From NCBI GenBank assembly GCA_004154925.1, contig QJNS01000110.1, forward strand, positions 62,001 through 126,000: a DNA stretch of 64,000 nucleotides, in the 5' to 3' direction. Under the pieces are notes generated by a model. It did not search any database, was not told the origin of the DNA, and saw only the letters and a list, made by a program, of their open reading frames with translations. This stretch comes from Monosporascus cannonballus. Taxonomy: Eukaryota; Ascomycota; Sordariomycetes; Xylariales. The position numbers and the translations under genes are program-made. Positions 1-11,639 of this stretch are shown one piece after another. Positions within the stretch are counted from its first letter, which is position 1. Each line of letters opens with the position of its first letter.

Positions 1-232
1 TAATCTAATAAATCTAGCCGAAAAACTAAATATCCCGGAATTCGAAAAATAGCAAAAACCAAAAATAACCGACCTTTTTATATATCTAATGAATTTTCGG
101 CAAATATATTCTGAAAAAACAACGAAAAAAATATTTTAATTACTAGGAGCAAAATATGCAATAAATCTAATCCCAGGGAAAACGTTTTTATTCGGCTTAA
201 TTTACCTTATTTTGGAAGCCCAAAAAAGATAT
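1..232 (+). pseudogene. Gypsy pol fragment (protease-RT linker), GyF-like
   Basis: This stretch aligns base for base with 8084-8315 inside GyF, the linker just before the reverse transcriptase palm. Both copies read through a motif like NP-x-P-G-K-T-P-x-F followed by Y-x-x-S-E-A, typical of the Ty3/Gypsy RT N-terminus. The copies differ mainly by C/T and G/A. It is a second, truncated GyF-family element entering from the left edge. It is cut at 232/233 by a solo GyA LTR; pol may resume for a short way at 514, but I cannot follow it beyond about 540. No open frame remains. Family assignment is firm; the extent to the right is not. Confidence 0.75.
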
Positions 233-513
233 TGAAATGGGGCGAGACGTTATACCCATAATCAGGCTCGGCTGATTAAAAAGCCTGGGTCTCGTACGTA
301 TATTAAAAAGTTCTTTTTCGCCATAGGTTTAACCCCTAGGTCTTATTCGTAATAATTACTATTTAGCATATTTTCTATTATTTTAATTATCGAGGTTTAA
401 TACCAATAATATAATTGGATTAAGTTTTTTATTTTGATAATCCCATTCTGTATCGTAACATAAAATGATTATCCGTATTGATTAAAACCAATTTTCTCCG
501 TTACTTTAATTTA
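233..513 (+). mobile_element. Solo LTR of Gypsy GyA family
   Basis: 281 bp, exactly the length of both LTRs of GyA (61701-61981, and 44380-44474 plus 49976-50161), here in the opposite orientation on the + strand. It starts TGAAATGGGG and ends AATTTA (from AATTCA). ATAT lies on both sides (229-232 and 514-517), a 4-bp target duplication, so the internal region was lost by LTR-LTR recombination. It is heavily RIP-mutated towards its 3' half but keeps a GC-richer block at 233-345. Confidence 0.88.
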
Positions 514-517
514 ATAT

Positions 518-1260
518 TTAAAATCATATAATTATGTTATAAAATAATGTTATATAAATTATAAAAATAAATATATTTTTATATTATAATTTGTTATTGC
601 TATTAGGCTTTGTTTTAAAGGGTTTATAATTAATTTTCTTGAATTATTATGTAATTTAACCAATTTAGGCCGTAAATCCTTGTTACGATTATTTCTTAAG
701 GCCGCATCTGCTTATGTCGTAATATATGGCTTTTTTATATATAAAGTAGGTTATATTTTAATAATTAAATATTATTTATATTTATTATAAATTTATTTAA
801 TATTTATTAAGCTATTTCGATTATTATTATTATATTATAATATTTACTTATTAACTATTTAAATGGAAATATTATGCATAAATTTTATTTTAATAAATAA
901 TAATAAACGAATAACTAACGAAAATATTTAGATAATTGAAATTATTATAAATATATAAATACGATTTATATAGTTAATTTAATAAAAAGAGTTTGACGTT
1001 AATTACTTTAATATTATTTAACAATTATTTTGTTAATACTTCGTATATAATAATATTACACCGCGTTTAATAATTAATAATTTCACAATATACAGAATTA
1101 AATTATTTTTATTATATTATATTATCATTTGATCATATGTAAGGTCGATTTTTAATTTTATATATTTATATTATATAAACCTAAGAAATTAAAAAAAGGT
1201 ATTTATTATTAATACACAATATAATATAAAGTTTATATTAATTATATATATATTTCTTAA
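518..1260. other. AT-rich sequence with no recognisable gene
   Basis: About 740 bp of very AT-rich DNA between the solo GyA LTR and the left end of GyD1. A slightly GC-richer patch lies near 657-730. Because a GyF-type LTR tail flanks GyD1 on its far side (16571-16680), the piece from about 1138 to 1260, starting TGTAAGG, could be the other half of that LTR, split by GyD1. The match on this side is weak. Confidence 0.3.
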
Positions 1261-1625
1261 TATAACAGCTTGAAGTTTAACTAGTTATTATATCTTAGTT
1301 TTACGGGTTTATAATAGCAAAAGTGCTATAAGAATTTAAGTAATAAAATAACTAAAATTTTGAAATATTGAAAATATCATAAATAACGAACTTATAATTA
1401 AAAACTGGTTTTATTTAAATATTAATAATATGTATATTTATATATTTAAGTTTTTTATTGTTATTTTTTTTGTTTAGCGGAACATTAATAAAATATTTTT
1501 TAACCTTAATTAATAATACTTAATAATTTTAAATGGAATATTAGTTACGTAATTAGGAATAAAATATTTTCTTATTTTTTAATTTAACCGTTTTTAAGGG
1601 ACTAATTTAACCAAATCATAATACG
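1261..1625 (-). repeat. GyD1 3' LTR
   Basis: Starts TATAACAGCTTGAAG and follows the GyD3 LTR (36744-37159, TGTGACGGCTTGGGG) closely, with G->A changes. It ends near AATCATAATACG, the equivalent of AATCATAATACA in GyD2. A T-rich run follows at 1626-1635, purine-rich on the minus strand, as expected of a polypurine tract for a minus-strand element. About 365 bp, against 369 bp for its partner at 16197. Confidence 0.8.
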
Positions 1626-1789
1626 ATTTTTTTTCTTAAAGTATTACTTTTAAAATTATTTTTTCATTTAGTAAATATTCTTTTAAAAATATTAATTCGT
1701 ACTATTAAAAATCGTCGCCAGGTTTAGTTTTTTTTTGATTTGTTATTAAAAATGTTTTTTCTTTTTAACGAGTTTAATTTCGAAATTAC

Positions 1790-2100
1790 GGCATATCTTT
1801 TATATTTTTTTTAAACTGATTTAACATGCAAATTATTTGAAAATATTATCAAATATAAGCGATATATTAAACGTAATTACCTTTATAATAGAAATAGTAT
1901 ATCTTTTTCTTTAGCGGAAAATATTTATATTAAAAATTAATATTTGGAACGGAAAAAGATATTTGCGAAAAAACATTTTTCGACATTACAAAAACATTAT
2001 TAATAAGATATAAATAAAGCTATTATGCGATTAATTCGTTCTTGGAACGAAAAGGCGTTTTTTGGTTTTTTTTAAAAAATTAAAATAATATAACGTAAAT
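1790..2100 (+). pseudogene. Antisense ORF relic with Zn2Cys6-like spacing (GyD1)
   Basis: Plus-strand frame opposite to the element, between integrase and the 3' LTR. It keeps Cys at 1827-1829, then Tyr codons at 1854, 1863 and 1884: C-x8-Y-x2-Y-x6-Y, the second half of a Zn(II)2Cys6 spacing with Cys->Tyr (TGY->TAY). The first two positions are lost. A Lys/Glu/Asn-rich, probably coiled-coil stretch follows to about 2100, with TAA stops where Gln would fit. The same ORF is clearer at 37330-37905 (GyD3) and 20240-20640 (GyD2). Function unknown; a DNA-binding or structural zinc role is inference from spacing alone. Confidence 0.6.
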
Positions 2101-2998
2101 TGTAATTATTAAAGAAGTTGAAAAAATAAAAGTGTCAAAAGCAGATTAATGCCAAGGTCTTTATGTTTATATTAGCTTTTTTCGTTAGTCTTATCGACTG
2201 GTCCTGTATTAATAATGCTGATTAAGTTTTTGAAAACAATAATTAAAACGTAATTATTTTTGAGATTTTCGATATTGTCGATAAGAGTTTTATTGTAAGT
2301 GCTGGGAATTTATAAAATTCTTTACGAGTTTATAAGTCTTTTCGAAATTTAGATAGTTTTTTAATTTTATTAAATATTAGATAAATCTGTTACTTTTTCG
2401 TATCATAAAAATTGTCTTTATTTCGTATATAATTTTGTTTTTTGCTTTTATATTTTTTCTTTCGTCTAAATCTTAGTAATGTTTCTTATTAACTTGTATA
2501 CAGAAATATAGAAAATATGATAAAATTTGATTTTTAATAAAAACTTTAACTAGTACTTATTTTCAATAATTGTTTTCAGTAATTTTAAATCGACCGATAT
2601 ATTTAAAATTGATTTTCTTTTTTGTTTTTTAGTTTTCTTAATTTAAATATTTTTGATAATAATTTAAATTCTTTTTTGTCTTCGAAACTCAACTCTTTAA
2701 TCTTTTTTAACTATAATTCTTATTTATTAAATTAAGTATAAATTTTATTTTGTTTTTAAATGTTTACTATAGTCATTTCAATTATTTTAATATAAATATG
2801 ATTTTAGCGTTTATAAATCGGTTATAAACACTTTTGTCAATATTAACTATAAAAGCAAGAGTTGTATTTATTAAAATTATTTTAATATTGTTTAAAAAGA
2901 CTTAATACTAAATATTAATAATATAATATATATTTTATTTATATAATTAGTTTATTCGTAACTATTAAATAATATTCAAAAATAAAATAATAAAGTAA

Positions 2999-3943
2999 TG
3001 TATTTGTTAAAAATAATTTAAAACTTAATTTTCTGTTTTACATTTCAAATATTATTTATATATATAGCCGAAGTCTATATTAAATTTGTAAAAATAACCT
3101 AACCTTAATACGTATATATTTTATTATTTTATAAAACTTAATTTTTTTTCGAAATTCTGTTATTAAAATATATATGTTTTTTTTCGTAGTAAGAATAACG
3201 TTTTTATGAATACGTATTTAATATGTACATATTAAATAGTAATGTAAATAAATTTATAAATTTATCATAATAAATATATTACAAAAATTTTGAATTAATA
3301 TTTTAAATAATTCGTAAATTTGTAACGATAATGTCTTAATAATAATATTTTAATAGTAATATTTTAAATAATTCCGTAAGTTTTGTAACGGCGAGATTCC
3401 TGCTAGTACTTAATTATTATGTAACTACCGTTAATATCTTTGGTTAACCGTCGACCCCTAATCCAAGGTTACTTTGCCAACCGGCGACTTCTTTGCTGCC
3501 ACTAGGCAATAACTCAAATAGTCCCGTAAGTTCTATATCGGCGACGTTTCTACTACCGGCAAAGTCTTTATTGGTACCAGGCAATAATTTAACTGTAATA
3601 AGATTTATTAGTCGATTGTTCGGATTAATTGAATAAAGTAATAATTAACGAAATAATAGGTAATAATAAGATAATAACGAGATTATAACTGGATAATAAC
3701 GGAATTAAAGCAATATTCGACGATAAAATAATTCCTTACGGGTTTGACCAAATATAGAGGTTTTAGTCTGTCAGGTATTATTAAAAGGTCAGAATAACAA
3801 GGTAACCTATATATTAAAAACAATTTGAAACATAATTTTCCTTTTTATTTCTAGAAAAGAGCCACCTATATATATAGCCGACCTCCGTATCGAGTTCGTA
3901 AAGATAACATAGCCCTAATACGTATATCTTTTACCAACTTATA
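2999..3943. mobile_element. MiniH: miniature element with terminal direct repeats
   Basis: A ~0.95-kb insertion in GyD1 pol, absent from GyD3 at the matching place (about 38480-38520). Two direct repeats bound it: 2999-3133 and 3806-3943, sharing a core of ATATATAGCCGA, a spacer, then TAATACGTATAT. The ~670-bp interior has no coding frame and carries divergent tandem units. The layout resembles a terminal-repeat retrotransposon in miniature (TRIM). I could not find a clean target duplication, so the ends may be off by several bases. Orientation unknown. Confidence 0.6.
3297..3596. repeat. Degenerate tandem units inside MiniH
   Basis: Recurring units: TAATATTTTAAATAATTC then GT-AA-TTTGTAACG at 3297 and at 3355, a GC-richer form with CCGTAAGTT and CGGCGA near 3370 and 3520, and CCGGCGAC-TT-T-TGC/ACTACC forms near 3480 and 3545, each followed by AGGCAATAA. 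Units are 60-90 bp and diverged. The segment is clearly less AT-rich than its surroundings. Confidence 0.5.
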
Positions 3944-5824
3944 AAAATATCGTATAAACATTTTTAAGATTTATTTTCATCGTTCCGTTTATTGGGTTAT
4001 TTATAATATATATCTTAAATATTTTATGATTAAAAGTAATGTATATTATAAACTTTTATTGAATTTAAAAATGAACTTGAAGTTTTTATCGGAAATAATT
4101 ATAGATACTCATCCGTATATATTAAAATATATAATTTAAAAATATATAAATTAGATGTGAACTATTAATATATTTTAGCTAAGGTAAAAATCAAGAAAAA
4201 AAAAATACATACTTATTAATAATTGCGAAAAAGACTTTTGTAATATATTTATATTGTCGAATATTAAAATAAATATTATTTACTAATAAATTCTTTATTA
4301 ATCGAATTTTATATTTTATTTACAACCGATAATAATTATATTTTTTCGTAAAGTATATATCGTTATATTTTCGCTTTATTATAAACGTTATATTTTTTTC
4401 GGATATTTTAAATTATTATGCTTTTCCTAAAAGTAATATTTGTATTAAAAATATTTTAAGGTTCTTTAAATTTTTAAATACTTGTATAATTAATGTTTTT
4501 ATATATAACGTATTAAGTCCGTTTATTATTTTTCTAAAATTTGAATTTCTTTTTCTTTTTTAATAAGTTATCGTTATATGTTTTACTTATTTTAATATAT
4601 ATCGCATAATATAATCCGTATTATCGTTATTTCGTAAACGTATAGATATTTTTTAGGAATAATATCGACAATAACATAACTTTAATTGAACTTTTATCGA
4701 AATTTAATTATTTATTTATAATATTCCTATTGTCGTTTTTCAAGCTTTATTTATAAACAATAACGAAATCAAAATTTTCATTTTTTTACTTATTGTTATA
4801 ATTATTTCGTGAAATTTTTAATTATAATAAACTTAATCAAGTTTTATTAATTCGAATAAATATTACCGCTTGGTCTACTATAAGAGCTCCAATATATATA
4901 CAACTATAAGCACTAAGATAATTGTTATAATTGCGATTATTTAACTGATCTTTTGCTATAATAACGTTATGGTATAGTCCAGCCATAATAATAAAGGTTC
5001 ATTTTATAAAAACATCTCTTTAAAATACTTAAGATTTTAAAAAATTATAACAATAACTAGAATTCCATATTTAGGATTTTATAATTAAATTCGGCTGTTG
5101 TTAATTTATATAACCAAATACAATAAAATATAATTTGCCTTAATAATTCCGTTATCCGATTACTGCATTTAATTTATAATCCTAGATATTAAATTTGAAT
5201 TCGACGAAACGTTTTAAATCGTATATATTTAATATTAATTCGTTATTAATTGTATTTTTGAATTTTTTTAAAAAATGTATTTACCGCTTATAATATCTAT
5301 TTATATTCTTCTCTTTTTATTAACTTAAATAAAAATAAAGTAACTTTATTAAAGTTTCGGATATCTCTTTTATAATAATTCGTAAATTTAAAAAGAATTA
5401 CATACCTTTTATTATTAATAGCGTTAATTAGTTTATAATAGCAATACTTTTGTTTATATTTATTAAATATATTTTAAAGTAATAATTAATGTTAAATGTA
5501 TCTTTTTATTTAAAAATTAATATTGTTTACAGTAATTTATAATTTGATATTTTATATAATTTAAAGGAGATTATAAATGTTTTTATATATAGCTTTTCCT
5601 TTATTTTCCAGTAAATAAAAATATTATCGGAATAATATACGATAAAATCGTCGATATACTTTCTTAATATATAATTTGTTATACGTTAAAAGGTTATTAA
5701 TACGTTTATAAATTTGATTAAAATAACTATGTATTAAATAATGCGTATTTCGTTTTGAAATCCTTTTTCTTTATGTTTTTTTTAATTTTAATAACGTTAC
5801 ACTTATTGTTAAAATCAAAGATTA

Positions 5825-6030
5825 TGTAAGAATATAGCCCTTATAAGGATAAGGCTAGTAATCGACCAGTTACCGAATAGCTACCGACTCACTTATTAAT
5901 ATAAATTCACCATCTAGCAGCTAGTGGAAAATACCGGATAAAGATAACCTAATATATTTATTTCTTAGAATGCACTTTGCGATTAGTCGGAGATTATTTT
6001 ACTTAACTTATAGCTGTCTATTATTTTATA
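5825..6030 (+). repeat. GyF 5' LTR
   Basis: 206 bp beginning TGTAAGAATATAG and ending ATTATTTTATA (3' copy ends CCTACA). It matches 13153-13358 throughout with C/T and G/A differences. The following bases (6031-6050) are AT-rich and no tRNA primer site can be read. Confidence 0.9.
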
Positions 6031-6059
6031 ATTTTATAATTTTATTATAGAAAATAACG

Positions 6060-7470
6060 TAATAATTACTAGAAGCAAAGTTCGCCGATTGCAAAACGAA
6101 CTTAGGTTACCAGTTAAAAAAACCGCCGATCGGAATTTAACCGACAAATAATCGATTATAATACGAGAATAAGCAAAAAAGCTTATAACGAAACTTTTAC
6201 GAACAAAGGACTATAATCCCCGGGATCCCGAATTACCTTATATATATAGTAAGGATACGTTCCGCTAATTGTTAATTAAACGGTCCGAAAACGAACGTAA
6301 TATAATGACAACGTCCCGGAATTTAAAGTAAGGAAAAATTAAACCCCTTAATAATAATTAAATCTTAAATATTATTTGTTAATAAAATAAATAATATTTA
6401 AAATTATTTTAATAATTGGCCGAATAACAAATAATAATATGAATTAAAAAAAACAAAACTTTATAAATTAATTACGATATTATTATAAAAGTTTAAAAGC
6501 AATAAAAGAATATTGCGTTATAATTGCTCGAAGCTTTCCGAACGCACCTCGATTAGAAAAAAAAGATTAAATAAAAGTTATTATAAAATTTTACGCTAAA
6601 AGATTAAGGCAAAATGCCTTTATTTACATCCAATGGGCTATGGGCCATATAGACGTTCTTATTGCGAACGTTTGGTAATTATATTATGTTATACTTAATT
6701 ACTTTAATTACGAAAAAAAATTGGAAATGGAAGATTTATGGATTTTTATTAAGAAAAGTTACGTAAATCCTAATTTTCTCGTATAGAAATATAAGGAATA
6801 ATTTATGAAATTATAATAGCGATCCGATTAATCGTCGTTGGACTTTTACGTTAAATGGAAATTCCTGGTTCATAAAATAATGCCTGCGGAGGTTTTTAGC
6901 CCGGAAAACAATCGGAATAATAAACGTTTTTGTAAGATAAGCGAGGGTGCGGCGCTAACCACAAGACCAAAAGATCATCAATTTCAAACCCCAATTGGAG
7001 TTTGGGCACCCAAATCCACCTTATAAGGGCGCATACAACAAGCTTCCAGCTACATTACAGTTTTATTTTTAATTATGTTTATAAATTAATATTAATGTTA
7101 CGGAATATTTTATGGCGAAAAAACGTTAAGTTAAAACGAATTAATAATGTGGCAAATAAGATAAAACATTATTAGGATATTTAGAAACAAGCAAAGAAAA
7201 ACCGATTCTTTTCCGCTAAAGGCATTAATAAAAATAAGCGATCTTATTTTAATGCTTTCGGAAAAAAGAATCCTTAAAGTAAATTAAAAGCATTACGTAA
7301 AAATAATAAGGACCGTAAACGTTTTTAAATTCGGAAAAGAGATAATCGCCGATTTAATTCCGATCGAAATAAATTCGTACGACCCAATACCCCTAATTTT
7401 TATAAGAGCTTATTTAAGTATTATAATTATAGGAAACCAGGTTATAAAAACGTAAATTACAAACTTAAAA
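6060..7470 (+). pseudogene. GyF gag with ruined CCHC zinc knuckle
   Basis: The region between the 5' LTR and protease is a frame-broken gag. Its end carries a recognisable nucleocapsid knuckle at 7419-7460: Y-Y-N-Y-R-K-P-G-Y-K-N-V-N-Y, i.e. C-x2-C-x4-H-x4-C with all four zinc ligands now Tyr. Cys->Tyr is TGY->TAY (G->A) and His->Tyr is CAY->TAY (C->T), so both strands took RIP-type hits. Upstream parts are basic and Asn/Lys-rich but not otherwise alignable by eye. It lies directly after the LTR as expected for gag. Confidence 0.7.
6880..7062. other. Low-AT island inside GyF gag
   Basis: About 180 bp of near-normal base composition, including GAGGGTGCGGCGCTAACC and many intact CpA and TpG sites, embedded in strongly RIP-mutated gag. 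It lies partly in an open frame (6838-7026) that I could not place in any gag family. It could be a recent insertion or a stretch that escaped RIP; no target duplication or terminal repeat was found. Confidence 0.45.
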
Positions 7471-7479
7471 GGGATACGA

Positions 7480-10400
7480 AAACCCTGTTATCCCGGCTAT
7501 ACGGAAACCAACCTCCGAAAGCCGTACAAAACGTTATAATGTATCGATAAATCAGATTAGTTCCTAAACGTAAATCCAAAAATGGAGCCGGAATAAACGT
7601 ATACGTCTAGTCTAATTTAGCGAATTATTGCAGAACGGTTGGAATAAAGCCGCTTTTTTAAAAAAAAGCATTTTTTTTAAAAACTATACGGGGAATAAAG
7701 TAATACAAATATATATAAATACTCGAGTATAAGTAAATACTGTAAGTAAAAGATTAACGAGAAAACTTAATTTCTAACCAGTTTTCGTAAATATTCTGGG
7801 CCTTATTGGCGTTAACGGCACATATATCAAAAATTATAAGATTTACGAAATTCTTATTAATATAATAAATAATATCGAAAACGAACGAGACTTTAAGTAA
7901 ATTTATTTTGCAATACGCCGTAACCGAAAAAACTCCCGATTTCTTATTATTTAAATAAAAAATAAATAAATTAAGCGTTTTATTAAATATAACTATATAT
8001 TAATAATTATATAAATTACTACAAAATATAAGCGAGCAAAAAATCATAAACGTATTACTTTTTGGTAAGCAAATTTATACCGTTAACTTAATAAGCCTAG
8101 CCGAAAAATTAAATATCTCGGAATTCGGAGAATAATAAGAATAAGGGATAATTAACCTTTTTATATACCTAAAAAATTTTCGACAAAAATATTCCGAAAA
8201 AATTACGAAAAAAATATTTTAATTATTAAAGGCAAAATATATAATAAACCTGATCCCAGGGAAAACGCCCTTATTCGGCGTATTTTACCTTATTTCGGAA
8301 GCTTAAAAGAAGGTATTCAAAAAAATATATGCGAAAAAATCTAAAAGCAGGCCGAATACGTTATTCGAAAGCGGACATAAGAGCACCAGTATTATTTGTA
8401 CTTAAAAAACGGTAATTTCCAACTATACGTCAATAATAAGGAGTTAACTCGGATAACGATAAAAAACCGATATCTTTTACCTTTAATCTTAAAAATAATA
8501 AATCGCTTAATATTAATTAAAGTATTTTCGAGAATTAATTTAAAAAATGCTTATTACAGTATTAAGATTAAAAAAATAATTAATAAAAAACCGTTTTTCG
8601 AACGCAGTACGAGTAATTTAAATATATAATTATATTATTTAGCATTATTAATACGTTAATTACATTTTAGGCATATATATATAAAATATTAGCTGGATTA
8701 ATTAACTATATATACGTAATATATTTAAATAATATAATTATTTAATTGATCAAAAAATACGAAATAATTCTAATTAATTTATAAACAGTTTTTATTTTAT
8801 TAATTATTTACCAAAACGTCCAAATACAATTTTTTTTTAAAAAAGAATAAAGTTTTTACGGTTTATTGTTAATATTACTGGTTTGGAACTGGTCCGCCGA
8901 CGGGTCGATATAATCGAAATATTACCAAAACCAAAATTAATTTATAATATTTAAATATTTTTTAGATTCGCGAACTTTTAATAGAAATTTATCGCTTATT
9001 ACTTACGCATTACCGAACTTATTATTAGGCTTTTTAAAAAGGCGTAAGGTAAAAATAAAATTACAAACTTCCGATAATACGAAAATATTAAAAAAATATT
9101 CTAAAACTTACAAAATACTTTTTAATCAGCGACCATTTTCTAGTATTCAGATAACGCCAAAAATACTAAAGTTAAAATAAATACCTTAATAAAAGCTATA
9201 TTAAAAATAATTTTATAATAATACGGACAATATTGACATTTAATTATATACTAATTGCGAAAATTAAATTCAACCGAAAAGCGATAAGTTATAAGGTAAC
9301 AAAAATTATTGGCGATTATAAAAAGCCTAAAATATTAAGGGTAATATCTTAAAAATACGGAAAATAATTTTCTAATACTTACTTATTATATAGCGCTAAA
9401 GGATATAATAAAGGCGCCGGTACGTAACCTTAAAAAGAAGTTAACTCGATAAGTTTACCGCTTTATATAATTTAATTTTGAAATTTACTACCAACCGAAC
9501 GTTATTAACTCGGCAAATAAATTATTTAAACTCTCGGATTATATATTAAGAGAAATCGCATATAAGAATGTAAGCGTTATATTGTTTAAAAAATTCAAAT
9601 TTACAAATAACATATTAGAAAACATACGAAAAACGGTTATAAATATATAACATAATTAAGAATATTATAAAAAAGTAAAAGGCTTTATAAAAATAACGCA
9701 AAATTCGTTCGCTATAAAATTCCTAAATAAATTTTAGGTAATAAAAATTCAGATAATTACTATCTGCATAAAAAAACGGAAACCTTTCGTTATACGATTA
9801 TAAAAACATTTAAAAAAAGAAAATAAAAAACCATATATTTATCGAATTTATCGTTTGCGAATAATAATGCAAACGCAAATCGTAATAATAATACGATTAA
9901 CGGTTAAATAACGATAACCGTAAGCTGTAATCGTATTACGATCGGATTTTAAGAAATTTTAAAAGGACGAAATTAATATTAAAATTATTATTTATAATTA
10001 AATTGTCTTATATTCCGTAGCGGAAAAGCTAGCCAAAAACGAAACGACATTACAGCCTAAATTTCCCAATAATTTTGCGATTAGGTTCGAAAGTTAGAAA
10101 TTAAAAACTTAAATATTATAAAGTTAAGACAAAAATTTGCACGCTAAGCTCGAATAAAGGAAAATATTTTTTAAACCTAAATAAGACTTTATATTATCAG
10201 GATAAATTTATAACCCTATCTTAAGACGTTTTACGGAAAGAATTAATTAATTAACATTATAATAATTTAAAAATAAAATATATAAAATATATTCGTACGC
10301 TAAAATTAATAAACAAAAAGTTTTATTAAGAAAACATAATAAACGATATCCGAAAATATATTTAGCAATATCCTAATTACTAAAGCATAATAAAGTTACG

Positions 10401-11520
10401 ATATAAACCATATGGATAATAACAGTTTTTACTGTTACATAAATAACCTTTTCAAAAGAATTTTATTAAAATTGATTACGAAATTTGCTAAAAGCCTAAA
10501 TTTAAACAGGTTAAAATACGACGTAATCCTGGTGATCGTCGACCGCTTTACGAAATTAGAATTATTTATTTTTACGGTTAAAACCTTAACCGCAACTAAA
10601 TTAACTTAATTATTTTATGATAAAATAAAATACAAATTCGGTATACCGGCTAAATTTATTAACGATAAAAGTAAGTTATTAACGAACTAATTCTAAGCAG
10701 AATTTTGCAAAAAACAAAAAATAAAACGGTTAATTTCAACCTTTACCATCCGTAAATTAATAAATAAATAAAACGTATATGTTCAGTTTTAAAATATTAC
10801 TTCCCTAATTACGTTAATAAGTATTAAAATAATTAAATAAAGTTATTACGAAATACGGAATTCGTATATAACAATACGCGGAATATATTTCCTGGCCGCT
10901 TTCCGTTCGAAATCTTATATAAGTATTATTTAAAGATAATGGAATATTTTTTATAAAGGTTTAAAAGATAAACATAAGAAATTAAGGAACGTTTCGAAAG
11001 AAAAACGGTTATTCGTCGAATAATATATAAATCTTAAAAAAAGAATAACAGCAACCTAAAAAAATATTATGATTAACGTTACACGCCTATAAAATTCTAA
11101 TTAAGGGAATAAAGTAATTTATCAATTAAAATTTATATTTAAAAATAAAACATTTATATTTATTTATATCCGCATTATAATTAAAAAATAAATAAGTTTC
11201 CAAATATTTTAAAATAATTCTTTTTAACAAATATTAACGAATATATGATATATTTTTAATATCCTTACTAAAACCGTAACATAATCAAAAATCGAACACC
11301 GTCCGTATAACTTTACTAGAACTAACAAACAAAATAAATAAATAATAAAATATATCGTTTACCGAAATAACTAGGGGCAACGCCAATATCAAATTAAATA
11401 AAAAGGCTGGCCCGCCAAATATAATACGTAAAAACCTCGAAAACATTTTAAATATATACCTAAAATATTACAGCATTACGAAAAAAACTTAAATACGTAC
11501 ATAAAAAAATAAAACGACCT
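7480..11520 (+). pseudogene. GyF pol: PR-RT-RNase H-integrase-chromodomain
   Basis: Domains in order. Protease near 7700-7860 (INTR-V then VNTVSKRLTR, a changed DTGA-type site). RT 8080-9100, with VLFV/L-K, ITIKNRY and FSRINLKNAYY, and active site Tyr-Leu-Asn-Asn at 8722-8733 in place of YLDD. RNase H about 9110-9600. Integrase core about 10380-10790: catalytic Asp at 10541-10543 (IVDRFTK) and Asp at 10664-10666 survive, but after a -1 frameshift the Glu site reads Lys at 10771-10773. A RIYDIFLISLLKP segment lies at 11238-11290. A chromodomain-like stretch (TEITRGNANIKLNKKAG) starts near 11359. Stops are mostly TAA. Non-functional. Confidence 0.88.
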
Positions 11521-11639
11521 AAAAACAGTAAGGTAATAATAACTCGACCGAAGATTAATCGCTTAATAATTACAAAAATCATAAAAAATAATTCCAAATA
11601 AAATGAAAATATTAATATTAAAATATTACTTAATTGTAT

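Larger units (their letters stand above)
2560..5819 (-). pseudogene. GyD1 integrase to RT remnant (left arm)
   Basis: Minus-strand pol remnant. At about 2585-2615 the GPY/F-type integrase C-terminus reads FKYIGRFKI, matching FKYIGLYRIVKKI in GyD3. At 5623-5634 the RT active site reads Tyr-Ser-Asp-Asn inside YYSDNIFIY, so the second catalytic Asp has become Asn (GAY->AAY, RIP-type). The arm is interrupted by MiniH at 2999-3943 and ends at the GATTA target site of GyF (5820-5824). Many stops; no usable frame. Confidence 0.75.

Noticed and set aside
6930..7010. tRNA-like A-box (reverse strand TGGTTAGCGC) in the low-AT island
   Set aside because: No cloverleaf can be drawn and the B-box-like bases lie on the wrong side.
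6931..7062. Apparent intron (GTAAGA ... TTACAG) in GyF gag
   Set aside because: Introns are not expected in an LTR element that replicates through RNA, and the branch-like CTAAC is far from the acceptor; taken as chance within the low-AT island.
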